From Mesocentrotus franciscanus (lineage: Eukaryota; Echinodermata; Echinoidea; Camarodonta; Strongylocentrotidae), in assembly GCA_037976565.1 (NCBI GenBank), contig CP137682.1:24947973-25011972 (forward strand): DNA of 64,000 bases, written 5' to 3'. The notes beneath the pieces were generated by a model, which was not told where the DNA came from, made no database searches, and saw only the letters and a program-made list of their open reading frames with translations. A program made the translations under genes and the position numbers. Positions 38,101 to 44,964 of this stretch are shown here, in pieces; within the stretch, counting starts at the first letter, position 1, and every line of letters begins with the position of its first letter.

Positions 38101-39064
38101 TCTTAGCGTCAAGTTTCTTTGAAGGAAAGCAGAAACACATAATTTTACAGAGAAACTGGATTTTTAAAAAAGTTTAGAATTTTCAAAGTTAAAATTACTT
38201 TGCTATCCCTGTGTATGGGTGGGAATTTCATTGGCAAATCGATCATATCGATATAGTGCCAGTCATCTCTGCCATTTATTCCAACATATAAAATGTCTGA
38301 AAATTAACTCTTCTTTCAAAAGTCTCCTCTCAAAAAATATTATCTTTTCTGTATTTGAGGGCATAATTATAACAACATGCTATCCACAATATTCAGTGAG
38401 TACCGCCCCACTAGTCAGTGGACAAGTATGAATAAATTATCAAATGCCCATCATCGAGGGAACTTAGGAAAGAAAGGGAAATTTTCTGAACATGAAAGTA
38501 ATGTGTACAGGAAACAAATAGGAATCAATGAGTATCCGTTTAACCTAAGTCACATTACACCCTTTTTCATTGTTTGTATTCGATAAATAACATGAATATA
38601 TTTTGATACAAATGAAACAATAAAATTTCTTTGAAAATTTCAAATTTGCAGGATTGTTCAATTTTTCAGAAGTAGAGTCTAGACAGAGAAGTAGGAAATA
38701 TAGATGCAGGGCCAAAGACCCTCGAGTCCAAAGGCCGGCATGTTGGACAAGTAACCCCCTGAAATCAAAAATGAATCTCAAATATCAACAATTAAGGAAC
38801 TACAATACAATAAAATTCTTTATTTTTTACAATTACCTGCCCCCCCCCCCGCTCCACGCCCTCAGATATGCCGCAATGATGAATGAATACAGTGTGCTCT
38901 CTCTGCTTCTCTAATTTGAAATGCGATTTTCAAAAGACAAAATATTCTCTACAAGCTGAGAAATGATATTTACCGTTCTCCATCTGTATCTCCTCACCGG
39001 TTGTCATGGAAACAAGGCAGACTGCAGCTAGGATGATAATCAGCATGATAAGTCTATCCATCAT
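2055..39064 (-). CDS. Adhesion G-protein-coupled receptor, 16 exons, about 1093 residues once one lost base is allowed for
   Basis: Exons on the minus strand, 5' to 3': 39064-38974, 30452-30248, 26232-26144, 25857-25619, 23597-23148, 22575-22411, 21319-21078, 19974-19569, 19028-18793, 17331-17176, 15263-15154, 15001-14736, 13921-13852, 13422-13306, 12857-12645, 2280-2055. All boundaries are AG/GT and reading phases join cleanly. The summed length is one base short of a multiple of three, the base missing from exon 2. The predicted protein is a cell-surface receptor: signal peptide, two related extracellular modules, Ser/Thr-rich stalk, GAIN domain, GPS autoproteolysis motif, seven helices with the family hallmark GLTWLFGFFA in helix 6, and a cytoplasmic tail. 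By family knowledge, the GPS is self-cleaved and the released N-terminus of the membrane half acts as a tethered agonist. The subfamily is not assigned; SLQG in helix 7 also occurs in ADGRG-type receptors. The ligand is unknown. Exon 5's donor and the 3' UTR are the least certain parts. Confidence 0.8.
3139..3210 (+). tRNA. tRNA-Val-AAC: tRNA-Val (AAC)
   Basis: Complete cloverleaf: acceptor GTTTCCG/CGGAAAC, anticodon stem TGAGT/ACTCA around loop CTAACAC (anticodon AAC), T stem CCCGG/CCGGG. The T loop reads TTCAAGC where most copies have TTCGAGC. A box TAGTGTAGTGG and B box GGTTCAAGCCC are present. The base after the acceptor is T, and a T run follows as terminator. It is the first member of an AAC-TAC dimer. 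Confidence 0.92.
3435..3506 (+). tRNA. tRNA-Val-TAC: tRNA-Val (TAC)
   Basis: Same body as the AAC copies but the anticodon loop is TTTACAC, anticodon TAC. The discriminator position is A, the usual base for valine tRNA. It begins 296 bp after the preceding AAC gene. Its downstream flank is shared with that of the gene at 10761. Confidence 0.93.
3854..4139. mobile_element. Palindromic MITE-like element, complete copy
   Basis: About 286 bp, almost a hairpin. Arms of about 65 bp read GTTTCACAAAGACTA ... AGGCCGTTCATGCCAC on one side and the complement on the other. TA flanks both ends, which fits a Tc1/mariner-type target duplication. It has no transposase frame and sits between two tRNA-Val genes. 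Confidence 0.8.
4150..4221 (+). tRNA. tRNA-Val-AAC: tRNA-Val (AAC)
   Basis: Intact cloverleaf with anticodon AAC, followed by T and a TATTTTTT terminator-like run. It starts about 10 bp after the end of the palindromic element at 3854-4139. Its dimer partner at 4442 is only a 3' fragment. Confidence 0.93.
4442..4479 (+). pseudogene. 3' fragment of tRNA-Val
   Basis: Only the 3' part remains: ACACTCAAGG, the T arm and the acceptor 3' strand, ending GGCGGAAAC. The 5' half is absent and the upstream bases do not pair with it. Its distance from the gene at 4150 (about 294 bp) and its downstream flank show it was the TAC member of a dimer. Confidence 0.85.
5141..5212 (+). tRNA. tRNA-Val-AAC: tRNA-Val (AAC)
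   Basis: Intact cloverleaf, anticodon AAC, discriminator position T, then a TGTTTTTTTTT terminator. Its partner about 308 bp downstream is a 5' fragment. Confidence 0.93.
5449..5465 (+). pseudogene. 5' fragment of tRNA-Val
   Basis: GTTTTCGTAGTGTAGT matches the acceptor 5' strand and part of the D arm, with one change, and then similarity stops. The preceding GTGCATCTGA flank is the one found before the TAC gene at 3435, so this was the second member of a dimer. Confidence 0.75.
5976..6048 (+). tRNA. tRNA-Val-AAC: tRNA-Val (AAC), degenerate copy
   Basis: Anticodon loop CTAACAC gives AAC. The anticodon stem has ACTGA for ACTCA, which breaks one pair. An extra T in the T loop (GGTTTCGAGCCC) lengthens it and disrupts the B box, making the gene 73 bp before the discriminator. 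It is probably non-functional or poorly transcribed. Confidence 0.75.
6267..6338 (+). tRNA. tRNA-Val-TAC: tRNA-Val (TAC)
   Basis: Intact; anticodon TAC; next base T, then a TATTTTTTT run. It is both the second member of the dimer begun at 5976 and the first tRNA of the 642-bp tandem array. Confidence 0.93.
6408..6765. mobile_element. 358-bp insertion within each array spacer, flanked by an 8-bp repeat
   Basis: TTTAAAGG occurs at 6400-6407 and again at 6766-6773. The dimer spacers (for example near 3270) have a single TTTAAAGG joining the same flanks (GCATAC... and AAAGTTGCTCC). So the segment between is an insertion with a target duplication, repeated in every array unit. An 8-bp duplication is typical of hAT-type transposition. 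I see no clear terminal inverted repeats and no coding capacity. Confidence 0.7.
6909..6980 (+). tRNA. tRNA-Val-TAC: tRNA-Val (TAC), array copy 2
   Basis: Intact with anticodon TAC, 642 bp after the previous array copy. The base after the acceptor is T, then a GTTTTTTT terminator. Confidence 0.93.
7552..7623 (+). tRNA. tRNA-Val-TAC: tRNA-Val (TAC), array copy 3
   Basis: Intact with anticodon TAC, 643 bp after copy 2. Followed by TATTTTTG, the shortest T run type in the array. Confidence 0.93.
8193..8264 (+). tRNA. tRNA-Val-TAC: tRNA-Val (TAC), array copy 4
   Basis: Intact with anticodon TAC, 641 bp after copy 3. Followed by TATTTTTG. Confidence 0.93.
8834..8905 (+). tRNA. tRNA-Val-TAC: tRNA-Val (TAC), array copy 5
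   Basis: Intact with anticodon TAC, 641 bp after copy 4. Followed by TATTTTTTTG. Confidence 0.93.
9477..9548 (+). tRNA. tRNA-Val-TAC: tRNA-Val (TAC), array copy 6
   Basis: Intact with anticodon TAC, 643 bp after copy 5. Followed by TATTTTTTG. Confidence 0.93.
10119..10190 (+). tRNA. tRNA-Val-TAC: tRNA-Val (TAC), array copy 7
   Basis: Intact with anticodon TAC, 642 bp after copy 6. The base before the gene is A (CTTGA) rather than G (CTTGG), a variant shared only with array copy 8. Confidence 0.93.
10761..10832 (+). tRNA. tRNA-Val-TAC: tRNA-Val (TAC), array copy 8
   Basis: Anticodon TAC. The acceptor 3' strand is TGGAAAC, so the last stem pair becomes G-U. The discriminator is A, and the downstream flank is not the array flank but the one found after 3506, marking the array's right edge. 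Confidence 0.9.
11188..11333. mobile_element. Small inverted-repeat element between tRNA genes
   Basis: About 146 bp bounded by ATGGGAGTTGT and its complement ACAACTCCCAT. It interrupts flank sequence (AGCATCC/GTGCAC region) that is continuous near other tRNA copies. No coding capacity. Confidence 0.55.
11449..11520 (+). tRNA. tRNA-Val-AAC: tRNA-Val (AAC)
   Basis: Intact, anticodon AAC, followed by TAGGTTTTG, so the first T run is only four long. First member of the last dimer, 295 bp before the TAC gene at 11744. Confidence 0.92.
11744..11815 (+). tRNA. tRNA-Val-TAC: tRNA-Val (TAC)
   Basis: Intact, anticodon TAC, followed directly by a run of T. The downstream flank from 11816 to about 12050 matches that after the 3' fragment at 4442-4479. 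Confidence 0.93.
12645..15263 (-). other. Receptor exons 11-15: seven-transmembrane domain
   Basis: Exon 11 (15263-15154) carries helix 1 (FGCVVSTLGLILTIITYIMF). Exon 12 (15001-14736) carries helices 2 and 3 and the start of helix 4, including the conserved LWMGIEGVNLY at helix 3 and a Cys near its outer end. Exon 13 (13921-13852) finishes helix 4. Exon 14 (13422-13306) supplies the loop-2 Cys (FCFLSRG) and helix 5. Exon 15 (12857-12645) holds the basic third loop, helix 6 with GLTWLFGFFA, and helix 7 with SLQGLCIFLLFCVF. Every junction is in phase. No helix is missing. The (TTC)n tract in intron 12 begins close to the exon 12 donor. Confidence 0.95.
14425..14725. repeat. Long GAA/TTC microsatellite in receptor intron 12
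   Basis: An almost pure (GAA)n tract with AAG/GGA variants and an (ACAAGA)n block near 14630-14675. It ends within about 10-15 bp of the exon 12 splice donor at 14735. On the receptor transcript it reads as pyrimidine-rich (UUC)n. Long open frames over it are low-complexity artefacts. Confidence 0.95.
15540..15610. repeat. (ATTC)n microsatellite
   Basis: About 15 copies of ATTC with two interruptions, in a pyrimidine-rich stretch upstream of the CAC tRNA. Confidence 0.95.
15704..15775 (+). tRNA. tRNA-Val-CAC: tRNA-Val (CAC)
   Basis: Anticodon loop CTCACAC gives CAC, the only CAC copy here. The acceptor is GTTTCTG/CGGAAAC with a U-G pair at position 6. The T loop is TTCGAAC, closer to the general animal form. 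The discriminator is A and a long T run follows. It lies in receptor intron 10, antisense. Confidence 0.93.
15846..16056. repeat. Tandem duplication of about 105 bp between two tRNA genes
   Basis: GTCGTTTTCCATTCTTCTTC followed by CTTATCTTTTCATGCTT, TAATCCTATTTAGATCTTC and ATATGTATTTTGCGGATT occurs twice in a row with few changes. Only the second copy runs up to the AAC tRNA at 16080. Confidence 0.85.
16080..16151 (+). tRNA. tRNA-Val-AAC: tRNA-Val (AAC)
   Basis: Intact, anticodon AAC, discriminator A. The D loop reads GTAGCGGTTA, a variant shared only with the gene at 27866. It lies 305 bp after the end of the CAC gene, with a tandem duplication between them, in receptor intron 10. Confidence 0.93.
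16982..17164. mobile_element. MITE-like element next to the GPS exon donor
   Basis: Ends are GTTCAGATATGATGCG at 16982 and the complement of GTTCAGATATGACGCG at 17149-17164, with CCGCCGC near both ends. Length about 183 bp. Its right end is about 11 bp inside receptor intron 10. Non-autonomous, with no frame. Confidence 0.7.
17176..17331 (-). other. Receptor exon 10: GPS autoproteolysis motif
   Basis: This 52-codon exon, in phase at both ends, has the complete GPS signature: C-x2-WDFD, a Trp (GDWSTLGC), then VCSCDHLTNFAVLM. Four Cys and two Trp are in the usual positions. The cleavage site is H-L|T, with the Thr codon at 17196-17194, about residue 754. The sequence after the cut, TNFAVLM running into APSYG from exon 11, is the expected tethered-agonist peptide. 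All catalytic-site residues are present, so the motif looks competent for cleavage. The donor is ATG|GTAGGT, and a small inverted-repeat element begins only about 11 bp into the intron. Confidence 0.95.
17655..17730. repeat. Dispersed repeat family R2, partial copy
   Basis: TGATCGATTTCACACCG, TTTCTTTCACAATGCAATCG and CATGACTAGAACTCAA match the right third of the R2 copies at 32255 and 42262. In receptor intron 9. Confidence 0.6.
19214..19405. repeat. Dispersed repeat family R1, copy 2
   Basis: Related to the left end of the window as described there. Located in receptor intron 8, close to exon 9. Non-coding. Confidence 0.5.
20755..21027 (-). mobile_element. tRNA-derived SINE
   Basis: On the minus strand it starts with a tRNA-like head (GGTGTCGTGGTCGAGTGG ... 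GGTTCGAGTCCC), continues with ACATTTGCCAC and GGGTACCTGGCAGG blocks, then CGCGCTATATAAAAGC, and ends in an ATT repeat tail. This layout is typical of a tRNA-headed SINE. It sits in receptor intron 7. Confidence 0.8.
22411..22575 (-). other. Receptor exon 6: Ser/Thr-rich stalk
   Basis: The exon starts after CACAG and ends GCTGCAG|GTTTGT. It encodes 54 residues, beginning with a short Cys-containing stretch (RPCRENEIDC) and then a run rich in Ser, Thr and Pro (MRPSSTHPSTTAERIST and onward). Such composition is typical of O-glycosylated stalks between ligand-binding modules and the GAIN domain. The single leftover base joins TT of exon 7 to give Val. Confidence 0.8.
23148..23597 (-). other. Receptor exon 5: extracellular module B in a single exon
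   Basis: This 450-bp exon starts after GAAG with AT|GGA, which with the previous G gives Asp. It encodes about 150 residues related along their length to module A, with several N-glycosylation sequons (NLT, NVT, NDS, NIT, NGT, NAS). Reading stays open to the end of the module. The donor ATAT|GTAATT at 23147 is weak but is the GT found that leaves the single base needed by exon 6. Module A is spread over three exons while B is in one, so introns were gained or lost after the duplication. Confidence 0.8.
24067..24505. mobile_element. Palindromic MITE-like element, degenerate or composite copy
   Basis: The left arm (GACTTAAGTTGGACTTGAAC) and right arm (GGCCTGCCATAGTTCAAG ... GTGAAACACTCCCCAGG) match the element at 3854. 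The centre is longer, with about 120 bp of unrelated or duplicated sequence. In receptor intron 4. Confidence 0.65.
25619..26232 (-). other. Receptor exons 3 and 4: rest of extracellular module A
   Basis: Exon 3 is 26232-26144, with acceptor AACAG and donor GAC|GTAAAT. Exon 4 is 25857-25619, with acceptor CATAG and donor AAAG|GTAGGA. Together they encode the C-terminal half of the first extracellular module. It contains N-linked glycosylation sequons (NIT, NFT) and the Cys pattern SCSQGAQFICASL ... TCIPGPSC. The same Cys spacing (TCDQAELICVRF ... KCVEAPNC) recurs in module B. I do not recognise the domain family. Its alternating hydrophobic pattern suggests a beta-sandwich, which is inference. 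Confidence 0.8.
26071..26100. repeat. (GT)n microsatellite
   Basis: About 15 GT units, some 40 bp from the receptor exon 3 donor. Confidence 0.95.
27866..27937 (+). tRNA. tRNA-Val-AAC: tRNA-Val (AAC), solitary copy
   Basis: Intact, anticodon AAC, discriminator A, then ATTTTTT as terminator. It sits alone in receptor intron 2 without the array flanks and shares the GTAGCGG D-loop variant with 16080. Confidence 0.94.
28470..28860. mobile_element. MITE-like element with 12-bp terminal inverted repeats
   Basis: ATGTTCACACGG at 28470-28481 is exactly complementary to CCGTGTGAACAT at 28849-28860. The interior is non-coding with several GAAGTTA/AAGTTAA motifs in both orientations. It lies in receptor intron 2. 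Confidence 0.65.
29820..30062. repeat. (GAT)n microsatellite beside receptor exon 2
   Basis: Interrupted GAT/GGT repeats, about 190 bp on the 3' side of the exon 2 donor. Poly-His or poly-Met/Asp open frames over it are artefacts. Confidence 0.95.
30248..30452 (-). other. Receptor exon 2: first part of extracellular module A, with an apparent 1-bp frameshift
   Basis: The acceptor CCTAG at 30453 starts the exon in the frame reading GVTLQSLDIAIRPSAV and on to LNVSVSV. This aligns with GVVVNAVGISMDRSIEV and INVTIMY of module B (exon 5). The second half matches module B only in another frame: NVTDVQWKLSMWG against DVTGNDLWQLMIWS. The switch falls in the short GTTTCA repeat near 30350-30375. Exon length is 205, whereas neighbour phases require 206. 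So one base is missing here, either in the genome (null or polymorphic allele) or in the assembly. Confidence 0.85.
32255..32444. repeat. Dispersed repeat family R2, copy in receptor intron 1
   Basis: CCCATATACATCTTTC, TTTACCAAGACT, CCAGAACCTTGCAGTACAC, TGATCGATTCCACA and CACAATGCAATCGCATGACC occur in the same order at 42262-42458. A shorter match to the last part lies at 17655-17730. No terminal repeats identified. Confidence 0.7.
33055..33490. repeat. Inverted arrays of a 12-15 bp motif
   Basis: From 33070 to 33205 the sequence repeats variants of GGACAATTACCCC. From 33262 to 33490 it repeats the complement, variants of GGGGTAATTGTCCT. About 55 bp without the motif lie between. TTAGTAATTGTCC occurs three times in exact tandem near 33397-33440. 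The whole can fold into a long imperfect hairpin. Confidence 0.8.
35425..35715 (+). mobile_element. tRNA-derived SINE
   Basis: The head at 35425-35505 has a B-box-like GGTCCCGGGTTCGATCC, followed by a block with CCCAGGTGTATGTAATGTACC and TGGCAATGCTGGGATAATAG and a GATGATGAGGC-type end. It is related to the copy at 41500 in its middle part. In receptor intron 1. Confidence 0.7.
36750..37155. repeat. Long TTC/TCC microsatellite in receptor intron 1
   Basis: About 400 bp of nearly pure pyrimidine on the plus strand: TTC with TTGTTC, then (TCC)n, then (TTC)n to 37155. On the receptor transcript this is purine-rich (GAA)n. Confidence 0.95.
38974..39064 (-). other. Receptor exon 1: start codon and signal peptide
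   Basis: The exon opens with two adjacent ATGs (39064 and 39061). It encodes a short charged start (MMDRL), a hydrophobic core rich in I, L, A and V of about 15 residues, then TTGEE, a plausible signal-peptidase region. The exon ends GAGAACG|GTAAAT, leaving one base (G) of a split codon, which joins GT at the start of exon 2 to give Gly. That yields ENGV, matching DGV at the same place in the second module. The intron that follows is the second longest in the gene, about 8.5 kb. Upstream non-coding exons cannot be excluded. Confidence 0.88.
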
Positions 39065-39884
39065 GTTTGAAATGTATCTCGGTATGAAATGCAAATAAGT
39101 TAAATTATCTCACAGCATTTTTCCAGAGGGGGATGGTATTCCGAAAATGGCTTTTCCTAGTGTGCGGTTTCAGTTGTAAACTCACTTTCAAGAATATAGC
39201 AAGAAGATTTTGTGTAAGGTTTGTGTCAGGATGAGCACTGGATAATTCGTCTCAAAATCGTGGAACTTATCAAGATCAGTTTCATTTAATTAGACCTACA
39301 GTAGCAAACGATATAAAGATCTTAGAACCGACAGCCTCTTGCTTCGCGCACTTATCGCTACTTGGAATCAGGATGCTGGGCTTACGGGCGCGCCCGGTTG
39401 CGGCGATTCACGGGTTTAGCCACAGCTCTCTCAGCTCAAATCCTTCAGCCTGTGAATTACCAAGGAGTTTACACGTAACCAATACAATATAGAACTCGTC
39501 CGGCCTTGCTGGATCAAACTCGAGTTATGACCTGACTGCTGGCGGCCTTGAGGATGGACTACAAACTGACAAGCTCAAAGTCATGATCATACATCGTGCG
39601 GAAGCTCGGGATGGCTGACAGGACTGATTTGTCAAACCCCAAATTCTGTCAAGATTCGTTAGGGTGGTCGACTGACGGACGCGCGATCGCGAGGAATATT
39701 CAATGTGCTATCAATCCCACTTGTGAGAGCAGACGACAAATAGTAATAATTTTAAGTACTAAAGAGCGCGGAAAACCTCAAGACTTTCAATTCATTACAA
39801 TTTCAGATCCGCTAGGCGTGGGAAGATTATTAAATTCACTATTGTTCCATAGCGACTAGTCAGTAGTAGGTGCATACCGCCATA

Positions 39885-39960
39885 ATGATCGTAATCGAGT
39901 GGTTTCGAACACTTGCCTGGAAGGGCGTAGGTTCGAGCCACGGCATTGCACTCAAATCAC
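39885..39960 (+). mobile_element. tRNA-like SINE head fragment
   Basis: GTAATCGAGTGGTTTCGAAC resembles an A box region, and GTAGGTTCGAGCCACGG contains a B box. The sequence after it (ATTGCACTCAAATCAC) is not tRNA-like. It lies just upstream of the receptor start in the intergenic region. Confidence 0.45.
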
Positions 39961-40439
39961 AATCCAAATGTTGTGATTTTTCTATTACCCCAACATTTCA
40001 TTTGTCATAAAGTTAAATTTCAAAAAGTTTAACGTTAAAAGTTGAATGATTGTTCCGTGGTATGGGTAGCAATGCTTGGTGTTTGGTGCTTTTCAAATAC
40101 ATGTATCTAAGCAATTTTCATGATATTGTAGCTTTTTGTTATTCAGAGTCCATAGGATTCTCCCCATGATCTAAACTTCAGCAACAGCGTGATCGAGATT
40201 TAATCATACTGGGGTCTCGATTTAGGTAAAACTGGAATAATATTCTCTGTCCGTCTATGTTCGGCTTTAGAATTTGGAAGCGTAGGCCTATGTATGTATT
40301 TCGGAACGCCTTAGATTTAATGCGCGAATTAATTGAGGGGTGGATCGATAGGTGCCAAGGCCTTTTCAAAACGCAACACCGAAATAGAGGAGTAATAGAG
40401 TGAATGAGTGAATGGACAAACTTTAAACAATGAAAGAAT

Positions 40440-40730
40440 AATAATAGTTGATATTCTGTGTTTATATAGCGCTTAAATATACACCGCCGATGTCTCTATA
40501 AGCGCTTTACAGAAATAATATCACCCCGGTCATCGGATCCAGGCTTGCCCGCACACAGTGTATGCACAATCTCCACTCCCTGGGGAGCATTCCCGCCAGG
40601 AGCCATCTTAAAGACGCTCAAAATGGTGAGCAAACTACAGTGACTTTCGCAACCTACCGGGTACCCATTTAACATCTGGGTGGAGAGTGGCAAATGTAGA
40701 TTAATGTCTTGCCAACGGACATTTTATTTT
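40440..40730 (-). mobile_element. SINE remnant without tRNA head
   Basis: On the minus strand it has GGCAAGACATTAATC, ATTTGCCACTC and AATGGGTACCCGGTAGG blocks and ends CGCTATATAAACACAG then an ATT-rich tail, like the SINE at 20755-21027. The tRNA-like head is missing. Confidence 0.7.
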
Positions 40731-41499
40731 GATTTCCAACACTTCAATTCGGTTCTTATTTGCTTCCATGCAGTCTTTTATATCACAATGTAAATGAATG
40801 ACCACTACTCAATTTCATCTTTAACAATGGCATTTCCATACATGTTGATAATCAGGGGGATAAAAGGGTGCCTGGTGAGGGGCGTAAGCCAGCTCCACCC
40901 TCTGTGATAAATAGGCCATGTTTTAACAACATGAATCTGATAAATCCACGGTCAGTAATTCTTGATTGGGAATAATAAATAATATTGCGCTGTCCGACAC
41001 GCCTATGGCAAGCTTTACAAAGTCACAGTTAAGGTCAATGTCGAGTAACTTTGATGATAATAATGATAGTTATGATGATGATGATAATAACAACAATAAT
41101 AATAATAATAACATCAACAACATTGATAATAATAATGATAGTAATATTAACAGTTATAATAATAATGATCATAATAACGTTGATGATGATAATAATATTA
41201 AGAATTATAATACTTATATAATGTAATATATGAATTTATAACGCGCACAAGGAGCGACAAAAAATGGATATGCAAATTACGATAGAAAAATAGCTCAATA
41301 GATAATGTACAGGAAATGAAACTCAAATTCTAAATACATAGATACGTTTTCGGTTGTGTTTTGAATTGTTCTGTGGAATATAAGTTCCTGAGATAAGAAG
41401 GAAATGAGTTCCAGAGAACGGTGGCAGCTTTGATGAATGATCTGTCTCCGTAATAACTGAGTCTTATTTACCTAGGGTAGACACACCAGTATAAATACT

Positions 41500-41670
41500 A
41501 TTCTTCATGTGGGCCCTGCAATTATTACTTCAGCATTGCCAGGTACCCATGTTACACATGGATGAAGAGTGGCAAATGTTGATTAATGTCTAGCCAATGA
41601 CGTTAATGCCGGGCTGGGTTTCAAACCCTCGACCATTGTATTGAGAATCAAGTGACACCTCCACTGATTG
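41500..41670 (-). mobile_element. SINE fragment with tRNA-like head
   Basis: The minus strand reads a degraded head (GGTTTGAAACCCAGCCC), then TAGACATTAATCAAC, ATTTGCCACTC, GGGTACCTGGCAATGC and TAATAATTGCAGG. Same family layout as the other SINE copies. The tail is lost or merged with other sequence. Confidence 0.6.
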
Positions 41671-42261
41671 TTTTGGATTGTGAAAATGTCTTGTTTATCA
41701 AGCGAATTTTTTGGATAGTGTGAGGTTTGAATGCTTCAAAATGATCATAAAACTAGTAGATATTACGGAAAATCACTTGCAACAAAAAAAAACACGTATA
41801 TGCACGCAGATACGGTTATGTGGGAACACATAATGTCCTATGATATTAAAATTCAGTCCAAAGTTCAAATTCTCTCTAATAAATTGGGAATGTGGGAGCA
41901 AGTCAAGAACGACCATTTTCATTGCTACTATGATACTTATCCACTGCTAAAACAAACATGAGAAAAACTCGCAAATTACTTCAAACTTTACAAGAACTCA
42001 GCCTTCTCTCTACAATGTTTAAACCCAATCAGCGAGTAACCCAAATCTTAAAGGTAAAGACCAGTTTTGGAAACGCCCCTCTCTCAAAAAAATGAAATGG
42101 AAGCTCGCATTACCAATCATGTGAAAGAATATGTTTTGACTAATACGTGATGATACAAATTTTGCCGGGAAAGTCGGGAAACCGCCTACTAATTGATATA
42201 TATTTGGTAAATTATTATATCTATTGGGACCAAATAGATATCGCGCACGTGGTCGCGTAGT

Positions 42262-42458
42262 CCCATATACATCTTTCTGTGTACAGTGCTTGTAACTTTA
42301 CCAAGACTAGGCCAAATTTCTTATCATTTTGATGATTCCAGAACCTTGCAGTACACACCAATACTTATATGCTAGATGATCAACCTTTTCTGATCGATTC
42401 CACAACGTTTCTTTCACGATGCAATCGCATGACCAGAACTTGTCTTTATCTTTAAACT
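42262..42458. repeat. Dispersed repeat family R2, intergenic copy
   Basis: Same word order as 32255-32444 with small insertions and deletions (for example an added TTATATGC stretch). The two are same-orientation copies about 10 kb apart. Confidence 0.7.
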
Positions 42459-43439
42459 TTTCGTTTTTTACGACCTTCAGTTTTTGTTAAGTTCGAGGGG
42501 GGTCTGACGTAACAATCCCCTCTGGTAGACCACGACAACACATCCCCTCCTATAAGCTCTTTCCGGTATGAATATCAAAATATGTGGATCAATTTCGGAT
42601 ACTCGTAGATTGTTTTCTGACAACCAAGCGGCTATAACTTACACAACACATATGACACAGGAAGGATGGGAATATTGAATTCTGATTGTAGAGTTTGCTG
42701 GAGTGAAACCAGAGGATACTTTATCTCATATTGGACAATGCTGATTTACCGATCATTTGTTGTTTTAGTGATCACTGTTTCCTTAACTTGCGATCATTAT
42801 TGTCTCTTTGTAATTCTGTTGTTTTCTAATAGAGCGGTAGTGATTCACTGGTGTATCTGGTGTCCAAAGATGGAAAGGACTAATGTATGAATGAATGAAT
42901 GGATGCATGGATGGCAGCGATTTTTTTAAATTTTATTTTGTTATTATTTTAAATCAAGGAGTTACTAGACAGGCTTGCCTAGTAACTCATTTTTTTTGTA
43001 ACCATCAGATTCGGGCGTGGTGCATGTTAAGTTTGTATGAAGTATACGTTTGCTGCCGGTTTTCTCCCCTCTTTTCAGGGTGTCACACCCCCTCCCCCTT
43101 TTCTTTTTTATTCTGTAATCATTCCTATTATTGTTCTGTAAATATTGTGATTGTGACTGATTTGTTTGAATAAATGCATACATTTCAAAAAGTCCTTAAG
43201 GATAAAGTAGGATCATGATAATGGTGACGGTAGGGTATACTATGGTTAATTTTACTTCATATTCATATTCGTATTCATTTCTGTTTTAAATGTTCTATCA
43301 TAAACTAGTCCATAAAGAAAATTCAAAATGATGAGAAAAAAAACCACGCTGGTCTAAGCTCTTCGTTACATTATGTTAGGTATGATAAGTGAATGCGAGG
43401 GGGGACACATCCCGATAGAATGACCGAAAAGGGAAGAGG

Positions 43440-43640
43440 CTGGAGAGAGAGAGACAGAGACAGAGACAGGGACAGAGACAGAGATAGAGACAGAGAGAGA
43501 GAGACACACACACACACACACAGAGAGACAGAGGGGGAAGGAGGGAGAGGGAGGGAGTGACAGACAAAGAAAGAAAGGCAAACAGATAAAGAGAGAGACA
43601 TACATACACACACAGGCAGACAGACAAAGAGGGAGGAAGG

Positions 43641-43671
<31 letters not shown>

Positions 43672-43932
43672 TGAGAAAGATAGGCAAACATATAAAGAGA
43701 GAGAGAGAGAGATACACACATGCAGACAGACAAAGAGGGAGGAAGGGAGAGAGAGAGAGGGAGATGGAGAGACAGACAGAGAAAGAGAGGCAAACATATA
43801 AAGAGAGAGAGAGAGAGACACACACACACACACACACAGGCAGACAGACAAAGAGGGAGGAACGGAGACAGACAGACAGAGAGAGAGACACACATACAGA
43901 CGGACAGACAGACAGAGAAAGAGACAGAGAGG
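43440..43932. repeat. Purine-rich complex repeat with a larger period of about 105 bp
   Basis: GA, CA and GACA repeats. A larger unit containing AGGCAAACATATAAAGAGAG and GCAGACAGACAAAGAGGGAGG recurs near 43577, 43682 and 43789, spaced about 105 bp. Open frames over it are low-complexity. Confidence 0.9.
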
Positions 43933-44964
43933 GAGTTGTTATATACAGGATGCTCCAACTAATAATTGAAAGATATTTGGTAATTGAACTAGATGTTCCA
44001 CACGACAATAAAACAAACTACGAGCATTGAGTGTTCTGCGCCCTCTAGGTATGACCATGGCTTGCCTCACCTAACAGCAAGTAATGTATGCAATTTGCAT
44101 TCTGACTATTAATTGAAATGCAATCATTTTTTTTATCCGTAACAGGTGAATGAAATAATTTGTAAAGAAGCACTTCACAAAGACGTACGCATTAAATATG
44201 ATTGCATTTCGAAAATTACCTATTCATATACGCCGAACTGCTCCCGAATAGTTCCCTACAGTCCATGACCCCCCCCCCACCCACCATCAAATCTTTTTCA
44301 TAAAATGGGGTGTGTAAATTGATTTGTCGATGAACACATAATCAAGTAACAAGACAGGTAACGACAGAGGGCGCTCGTACTCTCTCATCAGATCGAGACA
44401 TGGAGGAGAGTTGTTTTGAAGAAATTGATATCTTGGTAATTCTCGGTGTAATTTTTTTTTGGGGGTCGTATGCTCGTTTGTTCGTTAAAAGAAGCTCGAT
44501 GCTTCAGTGTTTTGAGGTGGTGTTTTCATAATCAAAACTCAAATCTGCAGCGTCGTTAGCATATCTGTAAAACCTAAACCTCTCAACTAAAATTGGGTGC
44601 AGTATGTAAAGTGGAGGATGTGGTAGATCAGTAAATTGTCTGAGTCCGTCATTTGGGAAGGGAAGGGGTGGGGGTGGGGGTGGTGATTGGGACTCCATAA
44701 CGAGCTTATGCGTCTATGTTCCAGCCCAAGTCGGATACACCACCGCCGATATCACTTCAAGTCATGGGCATTTGACTTCTTTCTCGTGAAAATACATTGC
44801 TTGTAATTGGGGTTGATGACTTCCTTTTCAAATATTCTTATACATTTGTTTACACAAATCATATCAAAACTATCACGTTTTACTTCACGGATTAAATGAG
44901 TACGTAGCGACGCCTGGAGACGCGTCAATCTTCGCGACCTACATTTTTAGAGTAGGTTATATAT

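Larger units (their letters stand above)
30453..38973. other. Receptor intron 1
   Basis: About 8.5 kb. It holds the R2 copy at 32255, the inverted motif arrays at 33055-33490, an AT dinucleotide tract near 34869-34886, a SINE at 35425-35715 and a long TTC tract at 36750-37155. In 30500-32250 and 37160-38970 I see nothing but AT-rich sequence and short fragments of dispersed repeats. No exon-like frame with splice sites was found. Confidence 0.7.

Noticed and set aside
43366..44008. Long Leu/Ser/Cys-rich frames
   Set aside because: Translations of the purine-rich complex repeat; no domain or splice structure.
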